Shown one piece after another: positions 52,741 through 63,609 of a stretch of 64,000 nt of DNA (position 1 is its first letter; each line of letters begins with the position of its first letter). The DNA is from Prorocentrum cordatum (taxonomy: Eukaryota > Sar > Dinophyceae > Prorocentrales > Prorocentraceae). The stretch spans positions 380,291 through 444,290 of the forward strand of contig CAUYUJ010004525.1 of NCBI GenBank assembly GCA_963575745.1, in the 5' to 3' direction. The position numbers and the translations under genes are program-made. The notes under the pieces are model-generated. The model did not search any database, had not been told where the DNA came from, and saw only the letters and a list, made by a program, of their open reading frames with translations.

Positions 52741-53740
52741 GATCGTGTCTGGATGAGCTGGTGGAGATGCGCGAAGCGTCAAACATTCCTCCCTGATGTG
52801 AGCTTCTAACTTTGTGCGGCCAACTCTGTGATTCTGGCCGCGGTCGAAAGTGAAACCCCGTCAGTGCAAGCACTGATTGGTTCATCAACCAACACGGCGT
52901 GCATGATGACGACATGTTCTTTCGTATCAGAGCTCATGCTGCGGCTTTGGATGATGATCCACTTTTTTCCTGTAAGACCATGCCCATGGGTGATCAGCTG
53001 ACGCAGGAGATGTGTACTGTTTAGATGTACGGTGGATCCGCGCCAGAGTGGCAATCTATCTAACGCCAAGAAGCCCGCAAGAGATCCCTATGATGGCCCC
53101 CTGACAGCTTGCAAGACCGCCGCACCATGCAGCCCAAGAACCCCCCCCCGTATGGCCCAGCATCTCCCAACACAGCCCCGGGAGGGACCCCGAGGAACCA
53201 GCCGGCCAGAGCACAACCAAGTCTCTGGAGCTTGGGAGGCGCGCGCCGGAAAACCGGCATCCTTCCATGAGGGCCCCTTGCTGGGATGCTCTTATCCCAG
53301 CGCGAGGCAAGAATCGAACTGCGAATCGGCAGATCGACAGGCGTCGAAGTCAACGTCCGGCGGCACGGGGCGAAGCCCGCACAGAGCATCCCACACAGAA
53401 GTCGAAATGCGGAGCCGAACTGGTCGAAGTCGAGATCCTCGATATCGAATCGAATCGAATCGACCAAGCCGAGATGAATGCTGTTGCGGTGCTCCCCAGG
53501 ACACCCTGCGAGCGCCGCGCGCCCCGTCCACACACTGCCGCCAGACCGGGAGCAGCAGAGAGCAGCTGGAAGGCAACCGTTTGGAAGTCTCCGTGAGCAC
53601 GGCGAGAAAGGCCAGCGAGCAGTAGTAAGCCGGATTCGACATAGGATCGCGCCAGATCAGGCCCGATTCGGCCGCAACGCGCCGGATCGAAAGGGCCTCT
53701 GCCCGAGCAGGCCGGCCTTGGGCCGCGGATCCGCCAGCGC
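52741..53740. other. unassigned sequence, possible exon and an R2-like stretch
   Basis: 52750-53060 has low repeat content; a minus frame (52806-53069; STHLLRQLITHGHGLTGKKW) looks weakly coding but has no support. 53300-53480 contains GAATCGAATCGAATCGAC and GTCGAA motifs like repeat R2 but does not align over its length. Confidence 0.35.
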
Positions 53741-55050
53741 AGATGCTGCACTCAGCCTCCCATGAGCTGCCTCCCGGGCGCAGGGGCGGCGGCCGCGGCC
53801 GGGCGCCTCCCACTCCTCGAGCTCGACGACTCCGAATCCGCCCTTGCCGCCGCCGCCCTGGGGCACCGCCGCCCGCGCGCGCAAGCGCTCGCCGGGCATC
53901 CAGCAGGGCGGGAGAGCACGCGCTCGTGCGCGCGGCAGCTGACTACGCGGGTCGATGCGGCGTCCTGGAGTCCTCCTGTCCTCTCCTCCTCCCCTCCTCC
54001 CATTGCTCCCCTCCTCCTCGTCCTCCTCCTCAGCGGACTCCTCCTCCTCCTCCTCCTCCTCCTCCTCCTCCTCCTCCTCCACGGGCCGATGCGTCCCAGC
54101 GCGCGAGGCCCGCGCGGCCTGGAGTCCTGGAGGAGGGCGAGGAGAGGGGAGGGGAAAGGCCACACGCCTGCAGCGCCAGCGTGCGGGGTGCGCGGCGGGC
54201 AGATGCACACGCGCGGTTCCAGCGATGCTGCGCCCACCAGCCACCAGCACAGGCACGAGGGAAGGTGCTCAAAGCTTGCGCGTCAGTGGCGGCGTGGGGC
54301 ACCCGGCGCTGTGCAGCCGCAGCCAGGGCGGCGTTCGAGAACGCACGCGCGCGGGAAGTGGCGGCGCCCGGGGAGGGAGAGCGAAGGCCACCAGAAGCAC
54401 GCGGCGCAACACTGGCGGGGGGCCCAGCAGCGGCGCGCGCGCGGGGGGGGGAGAACTGGCCTCATCCCGATCCCTGACCCACCTGCCACATCCACCTCAG
54501 CCTCGCCTTCCTGCCCCTCCTCCTCCCCCCCCCGCGCACGCGCCGCCATCCCCCCGCACGCGCCGCCATCCCCCGTGCCCCCTCCGCGCCTCCCGCCCCT
54601 CCTGCCCTGCCGCTCCTCCCTTGTCCCGCTCACGCTTCACGCCGGGCGGCCCTCGCACACCTCCACCGCGGCCGAGCCCCCCCCCCCCTCCTCCTGCTCT
54701 GCTGGCGCACGCTCTGCCTGGAGCGCGATCCCGAGGAATCCCAGCCCTGCCTGCCCGTGCCCCCCCAGCCCTGCCTGCCCGTGCACGGAGGCAGCGGCGG
54801 TCCGCTCCAGCGGGAAGCGTGGGAGGAGGAGGAGGAGGAGGAGGAGGAGGAGGAGGAGGAGGAGGAGGAGGAGGAGGAGGAGGAGGAGGAGGAGGAGGGA
54901 GGAGGAGGAGGAGGAGGAGGAGGAGGAGGAGAGAGGAGGCAGTCGGAGAAAGGTCGTTTGAGCCAGGGGGCAGGCCTCGGCAAGCTCTGCTCGGGCGACG
55001 ATCGGGGATGGATCCTTCCACTCGCAGGGGCTCCGGCCCGGAGCGCCGTA
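53741..55050. repeat. GC-rich region with CTC and GAG microsatellites
   Basis: CTC at 53980-54080, GAG at 54820-54930, and a GCACGCGCCGCCATCCCCC duplication at 54535-54580. No gene recognised. The opposite-strand bias of the CTC and GAG tracts makes a distant inverted pair. Confidence 0.6.
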
Positions 55051-56120
55051 GGAGGGCCACAGAGGCTCCCAAGACGCCTCCAGAGGCCCCCCAATAGGCC
55101 AAAGGAGAGCCCCAAGATGCTTCCGCAAGGCCCCCAGGAAGCTCCCAGGAGGCCCCCAGGATGACCCCAAAAATGTCCCAAGAGGTCTCCTCATCCTTCT
55201 CCTCATCCTCCCTGTCCCTCCCTCTCCTCCTCCTCCTCTTCTTCTCCCACGTGTTCCCCGAAGGGCTTCCACAACGGCTTGGGGAACGCATGGTCCAATA
55301 GCGTGGCCAAACTTTGCTCAAAAGTTTGGCCACATAGGCATATCGTGAAGTGGCAGGGGGGGGGCGGTGATTCGCCGTAGGCATCTTCGATAAGGGGCAC
55401 GCCCCCCTCCCCTCACCAGCATCATCCGCATGCATCCCCCTCTCCCGAAGCCGTGATCCCTGTTGAATAATACTGGGTCCGCGCCCACGGGGCCACGATC
55501 CCTTGCAGAACACTATGGAACCGCGTCCCAAAGGGAACCAATATGGCCCAAGATGCACCGAAGGCAGCCCAATGTGGCCCTGAGGAGGCCTCAAGACTGG
55601 GCAAGATGCCTCCACGAGGGCCCAAAAGGGCTACAGGATGACCTCCGACAGCGCCGGGAGAACCCGAGCTCATTGACTTCCCCTGGATATCCAAGAGTTT
55701 CGCAATCTTGCCTTTTCGTGCTTCCGTCAGCTCAACACGGCCCAAGAAGCCTCCACGATTGCCCAAGACGGCCCAAGAGTCCTCTCAGAGGGTCCCCAGG
55801 TGGCCCAAGGGGTCCCCCGATGGTCCAAGAGGCATCTAAGACGGCCCGAAGACGACCCAAGATGACTCCCCATGGACCCATGGCGGCCGTAGGCCTTGCG
55901 ACGGCATAGGGCGGCCCCACGACGCATCCCGGACACCCACCATACGGCCACGAGGGCCCCACGACGGCCAAAGAGAGCCCCAAGACAGCGCAAGAGGGCC
56001 CCAAGACGGCCCAGGGGGGCCACAAGAGGGCCCAAGACGGCCCCAAGGGACCCCCAAAACTGCCCCACAGGAGGCCACGACAGTCCCAAAACGGTCCAAA
56101 CGAGCTCCATGTGTGCCCCC
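55051..56120. repeat. GGCCC-AAGACGG 11-12-bp degenerate repeat, long block
   Basis: 55050-55170 and 55540-56110 are mostly units such as GGCCCCAAGACG and GGCCCAAGAGG. 55180-55540 is unassigned. Confidence 0.7.
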
Positions 56121-56318
56121 AAATGATGAAGACGAAAGGTGTTAGATGTGACGGCCTTCATCTTCCTTCTCCTCCTGCTCCTGCTCCTGCTGCTGCTCCT
56201 CCTTTCAGCGAACCCTTTCAGTGAGGGCTCTGTGCCGCGCCGACGGACGGCGCGAGCTGCTCCTCCTCCTCCTCCTCCTCCTCCTCCTCCTCCTCCTCCT
56301 CATCAACATCAACATCAA

Positions 56319-56371
<53 letters not shown>

Positions 56372-56473
56372 GCATCATCATCATCAGCATCACCACCGCC
56401 ATCACCATCGCCATCGCCATCACCACCAACAACAGACACAACAACATCAACAACAACCTCACCATCAACATTA
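56121..56473. repeat. CTC, ATC and AGC microsatellites
   Basis: CTC (56255-56300), CATCAA/CATCAT (56300-56350), AGC (56350-56375), CATCAC/CAACAA (56376-56470). Confidence 0.9.
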
Positions 56474-56657
56474 GCAAATCCGCCGACCCTGTCGGCGTGT
56501 GTGAGGGGCTTGTCCGTTCAAGTCGTCATCTCCGTCATTCGTTGGTCGTCGTCTCTGTCGTCCCCTTTCCCTGCCTCCCCCTTTCCCTGGGCTCGTCGAA
56601 GCTCTCCGCTTTCCCAGGGACCTCCTTAGCGCGCCAACCAAAGCGAAGTTGAGCAAC
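56474..56657 (-). repeat. dispersed repeat R1, copy b
   Basis: Inverted copy of 10448-10633: minus strand GCTCAACTTCGCTTTGG, GGCGCGCTAAGG, GACAGAGACGACGACC, AACGAATGACGG, AAGCCCCTCACACACGCCGA. Confidence 0.7.
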
Positions 56658-57365
56658 GTCGTCATTGAGTCGAAGGGAAGCTCCTTCCCTTCGATCCCTC
56701 CCCCGCCGGGAGGGGTGGGTGGGTCCCCGGGGGTGTCCCAGGGGGGGGTCCCGGGGGGGGTCCCGCGGGGGGGGTCCTGGCCACCCCGGGGGGGAATCCC
56801 CGGGGGGGGGGGGGGTCAGATCCGACGCCCCCCCGGGGAGTCCCGGAGCCTAAAAAAGTCCCAAGACGGGCCAAGAGTGCCCTAAGAGGCCCCAAAGACA
56901 GTCCAAGAGAACCCCGGATCGCCGAACGATGTCCAAGACGCCTTGACGGCCTCCAGACGGCCCAAGAGGCCTGCATAAAGCGCCCCAAGAGGCCTCCAGG
57001 AGTTTTCCCACAAGAGCCCCAAGACGCAACATTCATGGATTTCCCATACGTTTTGAAAGATTTAGGCGTTCTTGCCTCTTCCGCTTCCCGACGCGCCAAG
57101 ACGGCCCCCAGAGGCCCCCAAGATCGCCCCGAGACGGCTCAAGAGGCCCCCAAGTGGGTCCCCTAACGGCCGAAGAGGGCCCCAAGACGGCCCGACACGC
57201 CTCCAAGACGGCCCAGGAGGCCCCCAATATTGCCCCAAGACAGCCCAGGAGAGCCCCAAATTGCCCAGGAGGCCTCCAAGAGTGCCTCGAAACGGCGCAA
57301 GAGGAGCCCTGGACGGCCCAAGACGGCGTCAAGAGAGCCCCAGGCTGTCCCAAGAAAGCCTCTGG
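56658..57365. repeat. G-run-rich spacer and 11-12-bp degenerate repeat
   Basis: 56700-56850 has long G runs (GGGGGGTCC units). 56860-57360 is the dispersed degenerate family. Confidence 0.7.
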
Positions 57366-57520
57366 CCTCCTCCTCTTCCTCCTCCTCCTCCTTCCTCCTC
57401 CTCCTCCTCCTCCTCCTCCTCCTCCTCCTCCTTCCTCCTCCTCCTCCTCCTCCTCCTCCTCCTCCTCCTCCTCCTCCTCCTCCTCCTCCTCCTCCTCCTC
57501 CTCATCCTCCTCCTCCTCTC
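57366..57520. repeat. TCC microsatellite
   Basis: Nearly pure TCC with TTCC interruptions; looser TCC-rich sequence continues to about 57660. Confidence 0.9.
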
Positions 57521-57659
57521 CCCCCCTCTGCTCCCCCTCCTCCTGCTCTCCTCTGCCTCCTTCTCCTCCTCTTGCTTCTCCTCCACATCCTTCTCCCCCC
57601 TCCTCCTGCCTCATCCAACCCTTCCACCCTTCCTCCACCTCCCACTCAGCCCCCTCCCC

Positions 57660-58290
57660 CTGCCCCCCCCCTTCGTTTTCCTCTTCGTCGTTCTCGGGGT
57701 CGGCGGCACCGGCAGGAAGGCCTTCGCAACAAGATCAACATCACAGCGACACCATCATCTTCTCAGTTTTTTTTGCAATCCTTTGTTTTGTTCTGTTTTT
57801 GCAATCTTTTTTGTATATTTGTTTTGGCAATCCTTTTTTTGCTATCAACATCAACATCACAACATGACCAACAAGACTCGCATCAACCTCAGAAGAGCAC
57901 GCAGCACCAATCAGCATCATCCGCATCCCCCGCATGATCACCACGGCTCCCCCACCCTCGAGCAACCGCCACCCAGAATGCGGGGTTGGCACGGCGACGG
58001 GCTCTGCCGCAGGCAGCTGGAAGAACAGCCCCAGCCTGTCGGGCTGGAAAGGCAAAACATCGACCACAGGGGGCAAACAGACCTACCTCGCTTTTGACCA
58101 CCCTCGCTTCCAAGAGATACCAAGCGGTGCCAAACTACGGCCTGCACTGGTCAGGCCGCTTGACGAGGAGGCGCGTGGTATGACTTGGTTTTGCCTGGAA
58201 GCGAAAGCGGGGTAGGTAATTCACGCTCTGAGACCATTCATCACTGGAGCCGCCGTCGACGCCAGCGGCGCCGACGTCGACGCGGGCGGC
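57660..58290. other. unassigned sequence, possible short exon
   Basis: 57770-57845 has three GCAATC-TTTT units. A plus frame at 57975-58215 (SWKNSPSLSGWKGKTSTTGG, FDHPRFQEIPSGAKLRPALV) appears coding-like but has no recognised domain or splice support. Confidence 0.3.
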
Positions 58291-58341
58291 GCAGACAATG
58301 ACAACGACGGCGGCGCCGGCAACGACACCGACGACGACGAA

Positions 58342-58428
<87 letters not shown>

Positions 58429-58445
58429 ACTGACGACGACGACAC

Positions 58446-58482
<37 letters not shown>

Positions 58483-58484
58483 AC

Positions 58485-58524
<40 letters not shown>

Positions 58525-58553
58525 ACCGACGACGACGACGACACCGACGTCGA

Positions 58554-58613
<60 letters not shown>

Positions 58614-58625
58614 CGACCACCGTGA
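58290..58625. repeat. GAC microsatellite
   Basis: GAC with ACC interruptions; the minus frame poly-Val and plus frame poly-Thr are artefacts. Confidence 0.95.
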
Positions 58626-58797
58626 CGGCGGCTGCCCTGGGCGGCAGGCGGCGGCGGCGGCAGCGGCCGCGGGGGGGTCCGCCGTCAGCGGCGCCAGGCC
58701 CGCGGGCAGCGGCGGCCGTGCCGGGAGCTGCGCCGCCGCGGGCGCCTCAAAGCCTCCAGGCCCAGTGCCTCGCGGGGGAGGGAGAGACGCGTCAGCG

Positions 58798-59008
58798 ATC
58801 GATGAGTCGGACCGGCGATCGAACTGAGTCGGATCGGCGGAAATCGGCAGCCGAGTCGAGAAGCATCGGGTCGGCGGAAGTCGGCAGGCTGGTAGGCCTC
58901 CGTTGAGAGATCGGAGCCCAAAGTGGAGCCCAGAGTCGAATCGAATCGGAATCGGAGACCATCGAAGTCGAATCGAACCGAATCGAAGGAATCAAAACGA
59001 GCCCTGAC
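58798..59008 (+). repeat. SINE-sized dispersed repeat R2, copy b
   Basis: Aligns end to end with 38243-38455 in the same orientation, with scattered substitutions and few indels. Confidence 0.75.
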
Positions 59009-59747
59009 CCATTGACTGTGATCCATTGGGTAGATTCCCGCATGTACGCGGCGTTCCTTCCTCCTGCGAGCGCCTCCGTTGTGTAGGCTCCAGGGGCCTT
59101 CGCAGCTTGAGAGGCCGCGCGGGTGGCGCCCATGGGCGCTGCCCTTGGGGTGCGCGGGTGCCTGTAGGCAGAGGGGGCCTGCAGGCGAGCCTGTAGGCGT
59201 GCCTGTAGGCAGGGGAGGAGGGGGACGGAGTGCCTACAGGCAGAGACGCAGCTTTTCTTCCACCTCCAGCAAGTTTGATTGCTTAGAGGGGAGACGGGAA
59301 AGGGGCGTGGCGGGGCCCTTGATCGCATGGAGGGGAGACGGGAAAGGGGCGTGGCGAGGCCCGAGTGCAAATTAGGCCTTCGCTCACGTCGGCACTCGCT
59401 TGCACGCTTTTTCGGCCCAACGCTGTCTGAAGAGGCGGCGGATGGGGGGGGAAAGGAGGGGGCACCATGCAAGCGAACTTGCCTGAGTCGAAAGTAAAGC
59501 TTCCTCTGATCGCTTCTTGGACACGTCCGCTGCAGGCTCCCCTTTGCGGCCGCCTCGTCTTCCCCTGCTCCCCCTCCCCGCCGGTCGCGCGATGCGTCGC
59601 CCTGCTGCGGCCCAGTTTTGGGCCCCGGAAGTGCCTGCGCAATCGCCAGCGCCGCGACCGAAAAAATGTTGGGCGCGCTCTGGCCCTTTCAGGCCTCCGG
59701 TGGCCTCCTGGGGCCCCTGCCCCACGGATGGCCCCACGCGTGAGCCT
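59009..59747. other. unassigned sequence with short duplications
   Basis: GGGGAGACGGGAAAGGGGCG duplicated at 59289 and 59333; GCCTGTAGGC repeats at 59160-59210. No gene recognised. Confidence 0.45.
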
Positions 59748-59923
59748 CGTTTAACCGACCCCCATCCCCACCAGCGTGGGCTGGGCCCAACTGGCCGAGT
59801 TACCCCTCTGGATGGGGATATAAGCTGCTCCCTTCGGGTTTCGACGGGCAGATCCCCAACTGAAGTGGTGAGGCGGCGGGGCTCGAGATGTGGATGGGGA
59901 TGGGGATAGGGATCGGTCAAACG
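59748..59923. mobile_element. M3-type inverted-repeat element, copy b
   Basis: Left CGTTTAACCGACCCCCATCC then CCACC; right, reverse complemented, CGTTTGACCGATCCCTATCC then CCATCC. About 25 bases of terminal inverted repeat, no coding capacity, no clear target-site duplication. Ends match the composite element at 25351-25731. Confidence 0.6.
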
Positions 59924-60069
59924 ATACTGACGGCGAGCGCCAGGAGAAGAAGCAGCAGGGGCTCCAGGATTGCGCCGTGAGTGCCCTGGCACGGGAGGAG
60001 CCCAGGCGACGTCAGGGAAGGCCTGAGGGCCCCGGAGAAGCACACAGGAAAAGGCCAAGGAGTTTCCAC

Positions 60070-60240
60070 GAAGGCCAACTGAAGGCCAGTAAGTTTCAGG
60101 ATGCCACAGGGGCCAGAAGGCCTCGGAGAAACAGAAGGTTCCACAAAGGCCAGAGGGCCTCAGAGAAACAGAAGGTTTCATGAAGCAAACGCGAGCCCCA
60201 AACAGTGCGCTCTAGCAGTGTTTGGGGCTCGCGTTTGCGG
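60070..60240. repeat. 36-bp duplication followed by a perfect 20-bp inverted repeat
   Basis: GGCCTC-GAGAAACAGAAGGTT is repeated at about 60118 and 60154. Then arm GCAAACGCGAGCCCCAAACA (60185-60204), a 14-base loop, and the exact reverse complement (60219-60238). Confidence 0.9.
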
Positions 60241-60430
60241 TGATGATGAAGTTGATGTCGCTGGTGATGAAGCTGTTGGTCATGATGATGCTGCTGATGA
60301 TGATGATGGTGGTGATGATGATGATGATGATGATGATGGGGATGCTGACGATGATGCTGATGATGATGCTGATGATGATGCTGAAGACGCTGCTGAAGAC
60401 GATGATGCTGCTGATGCTGAGGGGGGATGG
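60241..60430. repeat. GAT/GCTGAT microsatellite
   Basis: GATGAT with GCTGAT variants, directly after the perfect hairpin. Confidence 0.9.
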
Positions 60431-61749
60431 TGAGGAGAAAAGCGATGAGAAGAGTAGAGGGAGGATGGGGTTTGAGAGGAATGGAGTAACGTGAAGAAGT
60501 GGGAGAATAAGCAACGAGGTGGAGGGGAGGGGGGGGGAGAACCACGGAGGGTGGAAGGGGAAGCAGGAGAAGGGAGATTAATTGGGAGGATGATTGAAAG
60601 GGAGGTTGGTCGGAGAACGGGGGCTGTGGCTGGAGCCCGTGCAGGAAAACAAACATTCACCAGAAAGTGGTCCGATTGCGTTCGGTCGTTACGATTCCAG
60701 GCGGCCCCTGGCAAGCGTGCACGAAAACAATCGAAACTACCCAAAAAAGGTCAACAGCCTAAAGAAAAACCTCTCGGAGCCCAAACTGGCGATCGTCACG
60801 TATTGAAAAAACCTCGAGGGCGAGGGGGGGGTAGATAGGCAGGACAGGATGAGGATGCGGAGCATTGGCGAGGGCGCGGGGGGGATGGAGGGAGCAACTG
60901 ATACGGAGGATGGGCCGTGGCCGTGGGCGGGGGGGGGGAGGGCAGTATCGGGGGGCGTCGACCCCGCGCAGGCCGCGGGGGTGCGCGCCTCCCCCAAGAG
61001 GGAGCAACCCGAGGCCAGGCAGCGTCTGGCCCGCAACCGGCGGCCCCAGCAGCGACTTGGCCTTCGTGAAGCTCGCCTTTCGGGCAGGGGTGGTGCCGAC
61101 GACGGTGAGGATGGTGGTGACGGTGGTGCTTTCATTCGCTCCCCTTGTGAGCTCCGCGGCAAGCAACAAGCGAAGGCAGTTAGGTAGCTGAAACCTGGAG
61201 CTCGGGTCAGTTGGCACCCACCCTCCATCGGCAAAACAACACGGCGTTTTAGCTCACCACGCGGGCATGTACACGCGAGAGAAAATTGCACGACATGGCG
61301 CTGCCCCCAACAGCGATGACGACGACGACGACGGCCACGACGACGATGATGATGATGATGATGCTTCTGATGATGTTGATGACGGTGGCGATACAGTAAT
61401 GATGGCGATCAGGATGGCGCTGATAATGGCGGTGATGATTTGATGGAAATGGCAACGACGACAACGGCGACGCACGATGATGATGAGCATGACGGTGGAG
61501 ATGGTGATGCTTCTGCCGACGCTGATGACGATGACGATGTCGAGCGATGATGGCTGATGATGATGCTGATGTTTTCACAGACCCGGGGCTAAGCGGGAAG
61601 AGCGGTTCGGGGGTAAGGGGGAAAGCCCTCTGCCCGCGGCGAGCGCGTTCTAGAGCCGCTGTGCTCTACGCGCACGCGCAGGGGCGGGTCACTCCGCCTC
61701 GCACAGCAGCGATCGGCGGGGCGCGCCTCCGCCGATCAACTATCGGCGA
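60431..61749. other. unassigned sequence with GAT-rich tract
   Basis: 61310-61580 is GAT/GAC-rich. The rest is purine-rich or mixed, without a supported gene. Confidence 0.45.
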
Positions 61750-62400
61750 GCTCGAAATCAGGGCAAGTCGGGAAGGCGAGCCTCGCGAATGAAGGCGTAT
61801 CCATCTTCCCAAAGGCGCCCGTATTCGTCGCGCAGTACGTGGCGTCCGCATCCACACGGGGATAAGCCGCATTCTTCACAATGGGCCCGCGCTCAAGGTT
61901 CGAAGTGGCTATGACAACGGCAGTCCCGGTAGTGTACTTATTGACCATGTGGGCTGTACCCGCAAAAGGCGGCGGCGCGCAGGTCGATGAAGAGAACGCT
62001 CACATCCACAATAAGCGCAGGCTTCTCGTTGGCTGCTGAGAAGTGGTCCCCGTTGTGAGCTGTGTCCGCCAGGGCAGTGGAGGTAGAAAGAAAGCCGTTG
62101 AAGAGAACATCGTCATCCACAGAGCTAGCGTACTTCACAGCGCCCGCAACCTCAAGAATCGAAGTCGCTATGGCTATCACAATGGAGTTAGCGAAATTGT
62201 TGACAATGAGCGCGGCACATCAACGAAATGCCCCACACTGTTACTCTGTTGCAAGCGCAAGCGTCGGCGATGGCGTCGCAAATCCGCGGCAGCGAACACC
62301 TATTCGAATAAGACGGAATGCGCCCAAACCGCTGCAGACGAATAAAACGAAATACGCCGCATGCGAATCCAGTGGCAACGAACACCTACCAAGTTTAGGA
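61750..62400. repeat. ~120-140-bp diverged tandem repeat, possibly coding on the minus strand
   Basis: Landmarks recur: CATCCACA at 61849, 62003 and 62114; CGAAGTGGCTATGACAACGG (61901) against CGAAGTCGCTATGGCTATCA (62160); GAAGTGGT at 62041. On the minus strand the units translate to related peptides (VVIATSNLERGPIVKNAAYP and IAIATSILEVAGAVKYASSV). The frame is not continuous, so an exon relic is one option. Confidence 0.5.
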
Positions 62401-62442
62401 CCTCGCGGTCCTCGGGCGGTAGGTCCCTGAGCTTTCTAGCAA

Positions 62443-63190
62443 TCACTGCACATGGCCCTCAAGCCCGTCCGTCCATTCCTGAAGATTTTCCTCCATGTAG
62501 CCTGGCGGTGCCGCTCCGCGTAGGTGACGTCCTCCCAATTGGCGAAGCCCGCCCAGCAGTGGAGACCGCCTGTCTCCCAGGGACTGGATACCCAGAATCA
62601 GCTTCACCTGGTCGTCCTGCGCCGTCTTCGCGATCCTGCCAACCCTGATCGGCTGCTCCGCGTCCTCTGGCTTCTCGCAGGCGTTGAAGTCCTCCACGAG
62701 CTTCTTGATGGCCGTCATGTTGGTGCCGACTACCTCGGGAATGGTTGCCGGCGCGTCCAACATCGCCCCGAAACGGAGCGTGTTGGGTGGCCCGAACGGC
62801 TGCGTTTCGGGGTTGTTATCGTTGTCCTTGCGGTATTGGTCGACCCGTTCTGCGAAATTCCCCGGCTCTTCCTAGGTCGCCATGATGACCTTGTGGTTCT
62901 TCGGGAAGGTGAAAGTGTCGAGCGGCGCGCCGTCGATCGTCCTGACCTTCTGCGTGTTGTTGAGCACTTGCTTGAGGAGAAACAACAGTAACTCGCGTAG
63001 ACCTGTGTCCTTCACCTGGAGTTCCTTGTCCTTCCCTTTGCCCTGGTTGCGCCGCTTGCCCCCGCGTGTGGTCCTCGGAGTCCTCGGCTGACCCGCCGCT
63101 GTAGCCGCTGCGCCCCGCTTGTTTCGTTCTGCGACGGAGCAAGAATTGCCAGATGCTGGCGAGGATGCCTGGAGGCGCCACGCTGCCCTC
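62443..63190 (-). pseudogene. retroelement ORF1/gag-like fragment
   Basis: The minus frame runs from a basic, Lys/Arg-rich stretch (RGGKRRNQGKGKDKELQVKD) into LRELLLFLLKQVLNNTQKVR and TFTFPKNHKVIMAT, then TAG (62872-62874). The same frame continues EEPGNFAERVDQYRKDNDNN, PFGPPNTLRFGAMLDAPATI and NACEKPEDAEQPIRVGRIAK. Near 62590 the coding signal moves to another frame (FANWEDVTYAERHRQATWRK). The arrangement resembles N-terminal proteins of dinoflagellate LINEs as I recall them (helical segment with 'NTQ-R' and 'GPP' motifs), but I cannot confirm the family. Confidence 0.5.
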
Positions 63191-63609
63191 ATCTTCTGTG
63201 CGAGTCGTAGCGGATACCTGAGTCCGTGGTCTGGCCGAACGGGTTCCGCACGAAGCGGAAGATGATGGCGCTGATAGCGACCAGACCCCGGCAAAACAGG
63301 CTCGCCCACGAGGCCCTGCACGGGCCCAGCCGCCGGCGGGAGTAGCAGGCGGGACCTTGGCGTTCTGTACCGCGGAGGGGCACCGCGGAGGGGCTGGCGC
63401 TGCCTGGGCTGGCGGGGTCTCTTAAGAGGACCCTGACATCCCCAGGACGAGCAGGCTCGACAGTGAGCCTGGCGAGGCGGAGCGCCGCAGCCGCTCGACG
63501 CGGGACCCTGAGACATTTGACGGATCTCAGGGAGGTGGCTGCGTGGCGTGACCCAGGAGAGGACGACGCGCACCCCTCGCCACCCGGGTGCACACAGGAT
63601 GAAGAAGTC
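63191..63609 (-). other. GC-rich stretch between two coding fragments, in frame with both
   Basis: The frame of the edge exon continues past its TGA (63610-63612) into this stretch and the ORF1-like fragment. Composition is Pro/Arg/Gly-rich with no motif. It could be an intron or UTR. Confidence 0.35.
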
